Positions 51,467 to 59,708 of a stretch of DNA of 64,000 nucleotides are shown here, piece by piece. Within the stretch, counting starts at the first letter, position 1; the number at the start of each line of letters is the position of its first letter. Position numbers and translations under genes: made by a program. The notes below the pieces were generated by a model. The model was given only the letters and a program-made list of their open reading frames with translations. It was not told the origin of the DNA and ran no database searches. Origin of the DNA: Lampris incognitus (taxonomy: Eukaryota; Chordata; Actinopteri; Lampriformes; Lampridae); assembly GCF_029633865.1 (NCBI RefSeq), contig NC_079213.1, forward strand, positions 93,188,814 to 93,252,813, read 5' to 3'.

Positions 51467-52573
51467 CCCGCATTTGAAAAGTGAGATAGGCCTACATGTG
51501 CACATGAACACACACTCACGCACAAATATGCCACAACTGAGAGCCAGGAGTGCATAGGGGAGAGAGAGAGGCCGAGAGGGGGCGTGACTCACCATCAATG
51601 AGAGACATGGGCCTGGGAAGACGCACAAAGCTGCCCTATCCTGGCAGGGATGGATGAGAGGCAGACACGTAGATCCTGGTCCACAGTCCTTAGTCGCTCC
51701 CTGTACCTGTTCTTGATGTACGTCAGGCTTGAAAAACTCTGTTCACATAGATAGGTTGTGGAGAAGGGTAGCAGAATAGCAACAGCGCATCTTGAAGCCA
51801 ACGGGTACTCGTTTCCCACTGATATCCAAAAGCTGTCCAGTTACACATCACAAAATCTCATTTTCAAAGTGCGATCTTCCCTGATCTCCATCAGTTGTTC
51901 CTGTATTGGAAGTGAGCAGTCCTTTGCACTTTCCATTGCACGCGCACTCCAAGGATCACGGACCCAGTCAAACTCAGCATATGACTCAGAGGGAAAATAG
52001 TGATTGAATCGCTCGTCAAGAGTGGTCAGATGCTGGGCTATTACGCCTGACAATGTGGTGTTGTTTGAATGCATATTGCACAGGGGAAACATATCCAGCC
52101 TGCCCTGGTCTACAAAGGAACGCCAGAGTGTGAGCTTGGACCTGAAGCCGCGTAGTTTGTCAGATGAGGAGAGGAGGGTTTCTTGTCTACCTTGCATTTT
52201 GATATTCAGCTCGTTTATGTGCTTAAATACATATGTCAGCCATATACGCGAGTTTTGCGCACCACTGCTCGTCTACGAGTAGCTCTGCAAATGCAGGTTT
52301 CTCGTCTATCACGAAGGCCCTCAATTCTTCTCTTAACTCGTACACTCGGGTCAAAACTTTACCCCGTGAAAGCCAGCGGACAGCCGTGTGTAACAACAAG
52401 CTTTGATGCTCTGCTCCCATTTCCTCGCAAAGAATGGAAAAAATGCGGCTCTTTAACGGGCGCGCCTTGATGTAATTAACCATGTCCACTGCTTTGTTCA
52501 GTACGTCGGAAAGTTCTTTTGGTAGCGTCTTAGCAACAAGTGCCTCTCGGTGAAGGAAGCAGTGGGTTGTTCA
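51091..52573 (-). mobile_element. hAT-family DNA transposon 2, 3' part
   Basis: The left edge is placed at CAGACTTTTTTCAGCCAAGG (51091), which resembles hAT ends of the Charlie type, and is approximate. Minus-strand transposase pieces run from [18 protein letters not shown] (near 52570-52520) through [14 protein letters not shown] and [19 protein letters not shown] to the dimerisation segment CEQSFSSLTYIKNRYRERL and the ending AHVSH at 51595. The 6.8-kb transposon at 52577-59365 cuts it precisely. The other half continues at 59366. The frame has several interruptions of its own. Confidence 0.75.
51416..51465. repeat. (AC)n microsatellite
   Basis: An uninterrupted AC run of about 50 bases, inside hAT element 2. 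Confidence 0.9.
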
Positions 52574-52576
52574 TAT

Positions 52577-53150
52577 TAGTCCATGGGCCAGAGCCCAAAA
52601 TTTCCTATTTCGGTACACTCAAGGTGGCAAAACTTACTTATAATTTTTGAAAGGATCCATGTCTGTAGATGATATTTTGGTATGATAACCATTCCTGAGT
52701 GGCAGCTGTATCACATTTATCAGCTCATGAAGTTAACCACCCCCTAAAGTAAATTGCATTTTAGACGCTGGTGCATATCCTGGTTTAGCCTCATGGTCAG
52801 GACATTTTTCAATGTTCTATAATATTGTCTTTGGTATCATTTTAAAGGGGACCTTCTTAGCTTTCATTCAAGCCCTGTTGTGGATATTTCTCACAAATAT
52901 AGAGGTCACTTGAGCTCTTCAACCCGTCAATAACACACATCTTTCTGCAATGTTCGCCTAAACTATATACTTTCTTTTAGCCCTGTGGCATCTAGGAATA
53001 TCAGGGACACAAAACACAAAAACTGGAATACTCACAGGACTGTAAAGATTCAGGAAATGTATAATATACCCATACTATTTCATTGTGTGAGGTGATCATG
53101 AACCTTAAATTAGAAGGGCATTATTACTAAGAAACTAACTAGACCAAAGC
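52577..53150. repeat. Left terminal inverted repeat of the 6.8-kb transposon
   Basis: This matches the reverse complement of 58819-59365 along its whole length with small indels, from TAGTCCATGG to ACCAAAGCCAGTTA. Just inside it, at about 53155-53250, a degenerate second copy of the terminal motif begins (TTAGTCCATGGGTCAGACC). Confidence 0.9.
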
Positions 53151-53832
53151 CAGTTAGTCCATGGGTCAGACCAGATATCGATATCACCCAAGGTGACACA
53201 ACTTCACTGGTGCCGTTTTATTTGGTACACTAACAGAAGTAAAATAATACATGATAACCTTTCCAAATGAGCAGCTATTTCATTTTTCTTTCAGGAAACC
53301 TGTTTCTGTGCCTCTCACGATTGTGTATTTGCCCAGATTTTTACAAATATAGCATTTCAACACCCCTGGTACTGATTAGCCTAGCTTAAACTCTGGGACA
53401 GTTCTTAGTTGGCCAACAACCAAGGATAACCAGTACTGTGTACTTCCATTCATTGTGCTAAGCTAGGCTAACGTGCAGCCAGATAGCTTTCTACTAAACA
53501 CATAGAGGAAACTGGTATCTATCTTCTTGTCTCACTCTGGAGAAGATTGTAAGCTAATTTCCCATAATGTTAGCATGTTCTTTTAATGTATATGTTAATA
53601 TGATTAGTTAAAGTGGCTACGAGGAACTTTCATCTTGTGTTGATTTTAGCGGCCTCATGTGGACAAAATACAGCTGTTGCATAGCAACTAGGTAATGTAT
53701 CTACTTGTGGCTATGTAAGATAAATAATGGTAATATGACGCTGGTGAAGCAAAGTAAACTTTGTTTTAGTAGTTTTCATACACCTAAGTTACATGTATTT
53801 GTTTGTATGTGGCAGGTGAAAACTGACTGAAT

Positions 53833-56800
53833 ATGGCCACTGGTGAACAAGCAAGTTTTTACCCAATACCAAAGTGCCCACGGGTGGAGTGCATTATCCA
53901 CTGTTCTGATGATACAGATAAGCTGGGTTCACTACAAAGTGTCGACTCATGGAGAACTCTGCTCAGGGCAGCTCAGATACGAAATCATGCACCAGTTTTG
54001 AAACTGGCAAAAGACATTCCTGAGGGACAGATTCCAGCAATCTACTACCACAGAAAGTGTCGCAGTATCTTCACTATGAAGCAAATTCTTGATGGCCTCC
54101 TTGCAAAAGAAAGGAAAAGTTGGGTCTCTGCTGAAGAGAAACAATCTAAGAGAGTAGCTCGACATGCTCCAAGTACATCTAGGACTTATGATGCAGAGTG
54201 CATATTTTGTCAGAAAAACAGCAAATATTCCAAGAGACAGAATACGAGAGAAGTACTGGTGCAGTGTCGAGAACTGCGAGCTGATGCAAAGATCAGGAGT
54301 GCAGCCACAAAGAAAAGGGACAGCAGAATCCTTGCCATTGTGAGTAGAGACCTTGTAGCAGCTGAAGGGCACTACCACAGGTCATGCTATAGACTTTACA
54401 CCAAAGAAGAGGTTTCCAAAGGAGAGGTTGCCAGCAATGAAGATGATGATGCTGCAGCCCAGTATGAAGCTGCTGTGAATAAGGCATACAATGAGCTGTT
54501 CCTCTTCGTCAGGATGGAGCTTTTTGGCAATCCTCAAGTGATGACAATGACTGATCTCTCTTCTAGACTGGTAGCTTCAATGAACTCCCAAGGCATTGCC
54601 CAAGTCAAGGAATCAACCAAGAAGCACATAAGGCGAAACCTGGAGAGTGAGTTTGCTGGAGCCTTGCAGATATTCCCTGATGAGAAAGGAAAATTCCTCC
54701 TCTATCCCGATAACTTGTCCATGAGGGAACTTGCCAAAGAAAATCAGTCTCTCAAAAGGGAGCTGCAGACCCTGAAAAGTGTCAGTGCACAAGATGTTAT
54801 AGCCAAAGCAGCCATCAAATTGAGAGCAGACATTAAAAGTCAAGATGTTCCTCAAACCTGGCCGCCTGAAGTCAAACCAGAAGTAGAATGTCCTACCATT
54901 CCAGAGTCGCTCACTATCTTCCTGTACTCTCTACTCACAGGCTCAAATGATCCTGATCATGCATCCCAGAGAGTGCAGTGCCTTCTGCAGTCATTTGGCC
55001 ATGACATAGTATATGCAGTGACATGTGGAAATACCAAGCCTTCCAAGCACATTGTTCTGCCATTCAGTGTCAAATCGTTGACAGGAAATGTAGAGTTGAT
55101 AAACATCCTCAACCGACTTGGTCACAGTGTGTCCTATTCACAGATGGAAGAGATCAACACTGCCCTGTGTCTCCAGAAACTCTCATCATCAGGGAGTGGC
55201 ATTGCCCTTCCAGCTAACATCCATCCTGGCATATTCACAACTTTAGCCTGGGACAATATCGACCGTCTTGAAGAAACTGTCAGTGGTGAGGGAACATCTC
55301 ACAGAGTCAATGGGATTGCTGTGCAAGCAAAGCCAGTCAACCCACTTCCTGTCCAACCCATGCCCACTGTTCCCAAAACAAAGAAGAGAAGCATTGATGG
55401 ACCCCCACCAATGTTACCAACTTACAATGCTGGACAACGGGTAGGGCCACCACAAAGCAAAAAGTCAGATGCCGATACTGCAGCCAATACTAAGCTTGCC
55501 AGAGAGAAAAACCTTCTTTGGGTCCTAGCACGCATGTCACAACAAGAAGAACAGTCAGTCAGCAGCTGGACAGGCTTCAACATCCTGACTCGAGGAGAGA
55601 TGACGGTCATCCTCGACAATATAGGCTATCTGCCTACCATCAATGCTCCAGCGACACAAATGTCTACTGTCAACGAGGTGCTTAACCAGTCACTGAGCAT
55701 CATGCAATGCTTAGGCCTGAGGAAGATTGTCTGTGTCTTTGACCAAGCCCTGTATGCGAAGGCTGTCGAGATCACATGGAAACACCATGACAAGTTCCAT
55801 GATATCATCGTTAGGCTTGGGGTATTCCACACCATCTGCACACTGCTGGCAATAATAGGAACGCGTTTCCAAGATGCTGGACTCAAAGACCTCTGCATTG
55901 AGTCTGGCATGATTGCAGAAGGCTCAATTGCTGGTGTTATGGATGGCCGCAAGTACAACAGGGCAGTGCGACTACACAAGCTCCTGTATGAGGCTCTCAT
56001 GCGACTGACCTTGAATGGTTTCCTGTCCTGGTTGGAAGAAACTCACAGGAATGACATGGTTCACCTGAATGAGACACTGAAGACCATTGACAGCATTGGG
56101 AAAGAAGTCTCACAACATGCTTTGAAGGAGGTCCTCGAGAACAGCTCTTGTACACGCATCATGGATCTATTTGAAGTCTACCGTGAGTTCCTTAGAGGTG
56201 GAAACGGCAGCCTCTCGAACTTCTGGATGTCCTATTTGGACATGGTTGAAATCTTGTTGGGGCTCATCCGAGCATCCAGAGAGGGAGACTGGATGCTACA
56301 CTTGGCTAGCATTCGAGCAATGATCCCATGGTGCTTTGCTTATGACAGGATGAATTATGCACGCTACCTCCCCTACTACTACGCCCAGATGTCTGAGCTG
56401 CCCATCACACACCCAGATGTGTACACAGAATTCATGGAAGGAGGCTTCTCAGTCCAACTGGGCTCCACCAATCCCTTTGGCCGAATCCCTGTTGACCAAG
56501 CTATAGAAGAAACGGTGAACAAAGACACCCAAACAGCTGGAGGGACAAAGGGATTCAGCTTGAAGCCAGGAGCTGTGACCAAATATTATCTCACAGCTGA
56601 GTATAGAAGCATGTACCTCAGACAGCTGAGAGACCTGACAGGTCAAGGCAGGTGCAAATGGTCTCATCCAGATCTACAGAGTCCAAGGATCAAGAGAGAT
56701 GAAGCAGATGTCCAGTCTCTCATGGACCTTATGGAGAATAACTGGCTCAATCCTATGTCCCCTGATGAGATTGATTTGGTTAGCCTCTCCACTGGCAACA

Positions 56801-57123
56801 TGGCTCCACCTGATGTGACCATAGATCTCTTGAGAGCTCTTGAGAAAGGAGAAGAGGCCTACCAAGCATTCCAGCAAACAAGGTTAGATGCAGACCCACC
56901 ACCTGTGAAATTCCACGACAAGATGACCAAGCAAAGTCTGAAAACATTCTCCAATGTCAGCACAAAACAAGCTCATGGAAAGAAAGCACAGGATGTGGTT
57001 CTGAAGGCAGATAGAAACCTTTTCAGTCACATGATCCTGGTGGCTGAAAGCAGGAAGGTGAATCTGAAGGATGTCCTTGCCTACCCATTGGGGCCCACTA
57101 CCATGGGCACTGGCAAATGCTGA
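53833..57123 (+). CDS. Transposase of the Academ-like element (N-terminal Cys/His fingers, DDE-type core)
   Basis: 1096 aa, starting MATGEQASFYPIPKCPRVEC. It has two tandem Cys/His units: C15/C20/C24 with YYHRKC (71-76), and CIFC (123-126) with HYHRSCYRLYT (180-190). Both are probable DNA-binding fingers. The middle carries WDNID (473-477) within a segment continuing GEGTSHRVNGIAVQ, then VFDQALYAKAVEI (635-647), RLGVFHTICTLLAIIG (661-676) and YNRAVRLHKLLYEAL (708-722). This ordered set recurs in many fish and cnidarian 'uncharacterized' proteins. I infer an RNase H-fold transposase with D474 or D476, D637 and a downstream E (perhaps E720) as catalytic residues. The start is the first ATG after the 5' leader. 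The C-terminus reads AYPLGP and then leaves the family pattern for a few residues before the stop, while the pattern continues in the next frame (see the following gene). Confidence 0.85.
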   Translation: MATGEQASFYPIPKCPRVECIIHCSDDTDKLGSLQSVDSWRTLLRAAQIRNHAPVLKLAKDIPEGQIPAIYYHRKCRSIFTMKQILDGLLAKERKSWVSAEEKQSKRVARHAPSTSRTYDAECIFCQKNSKYSKRQNTREVLVQCRELRADAKIRSAATKKRDSRILAIVSRDLVAAEGHYHRSCYRLYTKEEVSKGEVASNEDDDAAAQYEAAVNKAYNELFLFVRMELFGNPQVMTMTDLSSRLVASMNSQGIAQVKESTKKHIRRNLESEFAGALQIFPDEKGKFLLYPDNLSMRELAKENQSLKRELQTLKSVSAQDVIAKAAIKLRADIKSQDVPQTWPPEVKPEVECPTIPESLTIFLYSLLTGSNDPDHASQRVQCLLQSFGHDIVYAVTCGNTKPSKHIVLPFSVKSLTGNVELINILNRLGHSVSYSQMEEINTALCLQKLSSSGSGIALPANIHPGIFTTLAWDNIDRLEETVSGEGTSHRVNGIAVQAKPVNPLPVQPMPTVPKTKKRSIDGPPPMLPTYNAGQRVGPPQSKKSDADTAANTKLAREKNLLWVLARMSQQEEQSVSSWTGFNILTRGEMTVILDNIGYLPTINAPATQMSTVNEVLNQSLSIMQCLGLRKIVCVFDQALYAKAVEITWKHHDKFHDIIVRLGVFHTICTLLAIIGTRFQDAGLKDLCIESGMIAEGSIAGVMDGRKYNRAVRLHKLLYEALMRLTLNGFLSWLEETHRNDMVHLNETLKTIDSIGKEVSQHALKEVLENSSCTRIMDLFEVYREFLRGGNGSLSNFWMSYLDMVEILLGLIRASREGDWMLHLASIRAMIPWCFAYDRMNYARYLPYYYAQMSELPITHPDVYTEFMEGGFSVQLGSTNPFGRIPVDQAIEETVNKDTQTAGGTKGFSLKPGAVTKYYLTAEYRSMYLRQLRDLTGQGRCKWSHPDLQSPRIKRDEADVQSLMDLMENNWLNPMSPDEIDLVSLSTGNMAPPDVTIDLLRALEKGEEAYQAFQQTRLDADPPPVKFHDKMTKQSLKTFSNVSTKQAHGKKAQDVVLKADRNLFSHMILVAESRKVNLKDVLAYPLGPTTMGTGKC

Positions 57124-58510
57124 TGGGTCCTTACGAAAAACAAACAAGGCTGCACTTGCCAGAGAGCTTGAAAAGAATGTATCTCCTGCAGAAGACATCC
57201 CAATCCCATCTACTTCCATCATTGATGGGATGAGCCTGGTCCAAAAAATGAATGGCAACAACAAAACCTTTGCACAGGTGGCAGAGTCAGCCTTGACCCA
57301 GGTCCTCCATGAGGGAGCACAGAGTGGGAGGATTGATGTTGTTTTTGATGTCTATCACCAGACTTCGATCAAAGATGCTGAACGACTGAACCGGGGTGGA
57401 GACATCACTCTCCAGTACAAGAATCTTGCAGGGGGACACCACGTCCAGCAGTGGAGAAAATTTCTGTGCAGTTCCTCCAACAAGACCAGTCTCATCAAGT
57501 TTCTGGTGGAAGAGTGGAAACTCCCACGATACAGAGCTATGCTGCATGGCAAGGTGTTGTACATGACCTGTGAGGAAACCTGCTACAAGTTGACAGAAGA
57601 TGGGTGTGAGGAAGCAGCAGAACTGCACTCCACACATGAAGAAGCTGACACCCGTCTGCGCCTGCATGCATTGCATGCAGCAAATGCGGGCTCAAAGTCA
57701 GTTATCATCACAGCTGAGGACACTGATGTCATGGTGCTTTGTCTTGGCTTCCAGAAGGACATCACCTGTCCCATCTACCAGAAGTGTGGGACTCAGAACC
57801 GCACACGGTTTGTCGACATCACCAAACTGGCAAGTTCACCTGGAGACAGCATCTGTGACAGCCTAATTGGCTTATATGCCTTCACAGGCTGCGACACTGT
57901 CAGTGCATTCGCTGGTCGAGGGAAGCTGAATGCCCTGAAGATAGTGAGAAAGCACACTTCCTGCCAAGAGACTTTTAGTCAACTGGGACAGACATGGAAT
58001 GTGAGTGATGAGCTGTTCCAGAAAATTGAGCAGTTCACCTGTCGGATGTATGTTGCTAATAGCAGCACTGCTGAGGTGAACAAACTGCGTTACCAGCTCT
58101 TCTGCACCAAAAGGGGAGAGGTTGAGTCCAGCCAGCTGCCACCATGTAGAGACTGTCTCTTTATGCATGTTCAACGAGCCAACTATCAGGCAGCAATATG
58201 GAAGTGCTGTCTGCAGGCTAACCCTGTGGTGCCAAGCCCTACTGAGTATGGATGGACAGACGATGAAGGCAAGCTGGCCATTTACTGGATGCGCTCCCCA
58301 CCTGCACCAGATGTGGTCTTGGAAATGCTAGCATGCAAGTGTGTGCATTCATGCAAAATGCCAAGCTGCATGTGCCTGTCAAATGGACTTCCATGCACAG
58401 ACATGTGCAGGTTACAGACCTGCAGTAACCAAAAACAGCAGGATGGTCCAGAACTGGACTTTGAACTTGGGGAGTCAGATGATGAGAGAAACGAGCAGTT
58501 TGATGAATGA
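57071..58510 (+). CDS. XPG/FEN-like nuclease with C-terminal CXC domain (Academ-like element)
   Basis: 479 aa, overlapping the end of the upstream transposase in another frame. PIN/FEN-fold features: VVFDVYHQTSIKDAERL (90-106, first acid), HEEADTRLRLHAL (189-201), SVIITAEDTDVMVLCLG (210-226) and a helix-hairpin-helix-like GLYAFTGCDTVSAFAGRGK (267-285). This is the layout of XPG-N, XPG-I and H3TH regions. The C-terminus has CKCVHSCKMPSCMCLSNGLP followed by CTDMCRLQTC, a tesmin/TSO1-like CXC zinc domain that probably binds DNA. Residues from LPWALANADGSLRKTNKAAL continue naturally from AYPLGP of the upstream frame, so the two are probably one polyprotein split by a 1-nt insertion near 57097-57105. 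The ATG at 57071 is then not a true start. A role in processing cut or flap intermediates during transposition is inference. Confidence 0.8.
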   Translation: MSLPTHWGPLPWALANADGSLRKTNKAALARELEKNVSPAEDIPIPSTSIIDGMSLVQKMNGNNKTFAQVAESALTQVLHEGAQSGRIDVVFDVYHQTSIKDAERLNRGGDITLQYKNLAGGHHVQQWRKFLCSSSNKTSLIKFLVEEWKLPRYRAMLHGKVLYMTCEETCYKLTEDGCEEAAELHSTHEEADTRLRLHALHAANAGSKSVIITAEDTDVMVLCLGFQKDITCPIYQKCGTQNRTRFVDITKLASSPGDSICDSLIGLYAFTGCDTVSAFAGRGKLNALKIVRKHTSCQETFSQLGQTWNVSDELFQKIEQFTCRMYVANSSTAEVNKLRYQLFCTKRGEVESSQLPPCRDCLFMHVQRANYQAAIWKCCLQANPVVPSPTEYGWTDDEGKLAIYWMRSPPAPDVVLEMLACKCVHSCKMPSCMCLSNGLPCTDMCRLQTCSNQKQQDGPELDFELGESDDERNEQFDE

Positions 58511-58818
58511 CAGTGTGATGATTCTGATGGTATTACTGTGGTAGTAGTCTATTGATGCACAGGATGTTGATTCTGGACTTGGTTACCCAGAGCTTGATAA
58601 CAATAATGTAACCATATTCACATATACCCATTACCCTACCCATTACCATTACATATACCCACTAATGATATGGGATTACATGTATCATTGACTAAGTATA
58701 TGTAAATGTCAATGTTGTTTAAAATATTAAAATAGTTCATTACCTCACTATGGTATTCCTTTTTATCATGTATTTTGATTGTGTATTTAAACAAATGTAT
58801 AGAGACCAGTTTGTGACC

Positions 58819-59365
58819 TAACTGGCTTTGGTCTAGTTCTCATTTAAGGCTCACAATCACCTCACACAATGAAATAGTATGGGTATATTATACATTTTCT
58901 GAATCTTTACAGTCCTGTGAGTATTCCAGTTTTTGTGTTTTGTGTCCCTGATATTCCTAGATGCCACAGGGCTAAAAGAAAGTATATAGTTTAGGCGAAC
59001 ATTGCAGAAAGATGTGTGTTATTGACGGGTTGAAGAGCTCAAGTGACCTCTATATTTGTGAGAAATATCCACAACAGGGCTTGAATGAAAGCTAAGAAGG
59101 TCCCCTTTAAAATGATACCAAAGACAATATTATAGAACATTGAAAAATGTCTTGACCATGAGGCTAAACCAGGATATGCACCAGCGTCTAAAATGCAATT
59201 TACTTTAGGGGGTGGTTAACTTCACGAGCTGATAACTGTGATACAGCTGCCACTCAGGAATGGTTATCATACCAAAATATCATCTACAGACATGGATCCT
59301 TTCAAAAATTATAAGTAAGTTTTGCCACCTTGAGTGTACCGAAATATCGTCTGGCCCATGGACTA
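58819..59365. repeat. Right terminal inverted repeat of the 6.8-kb transposon
   Basis: Reverse complement of 52577-53150 with scattered differences. It ends CTGGCCCATGGACTA. Confidence 0.9.
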
Positions 59366-59708
59366 TATATCAGGGTTTTGCGCTTTGGCCCTGGTAATGA
59401 AACCTTTGGCACTGCCCGTCATTGCAGCCGCGCCGTCGGTGCAAATACTGATAGTTCTTCCAGCTCAAACCACCCTTGTCAAGATACTCAGTTGTCACAC
59501 GGAAGATTTCTTCTCCTGTAGTGTTGTTGGGGAGCAGTTTGCAAAATAAAAAGTTCTCTCTAATACGGCCCCCATCAACAAAGCGAACATTTGCTAAAAG
59601 CTGAGCGTGCCCGCTCACATCAGTTGACTCGTCGAGTTGTAAGGAGAAATGTCCACTGGCCTTGATTTTATCCAAAACGACATCTTCTGTAATGAATGAA
59701 AGGTCACG
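59366..59708 (-). mobile_element. hAT-family DNA transposon 2, 5' part
   Basis: Minus-strand transposase piece with SFITEDVVLDKIKASGHFSL, then QLDESTDVSGHAQLLANVRF, the first catalytic region of hAT enzymes. It ends where the 6.8-kb element begins. Upstream it is cut by the LTR of the Gypsy element at 59709. The rest of the 5' half must lie beyond that element, outside the window. Confidence 0.75.

Larger units (their letters stand above)
52577..59365 (+). mobile_element. Large DNA transposon with long TIRs, Academ (AcademX)-like
   Basis: Both ends start TAGTCCATGGGCCAGA and form inverted repeats of about 550-575 bp (52577 to about 53150, and about 58819 to 59365). They are flanked by TAT at 52574-52576 and 59366-59368. 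Removing the element and one TAT rejoins the hAT transposase reading (GFITRAKAQNP, then [13 protein letters not shown]), which confirms both edges. The interior holds one transcription unit: a zinc-finger transposase followed by an XPG/FEN-like nuclease with a CXC tail. Three-to-four-base duplications, Cys-rich fingers and an accompanying XPG nuclease are traits I associate with the Academ superfamily. The superfamily name is from memory and should be tested. Apart from one frame offset the element looks whole and young. Confidence 0.85.
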
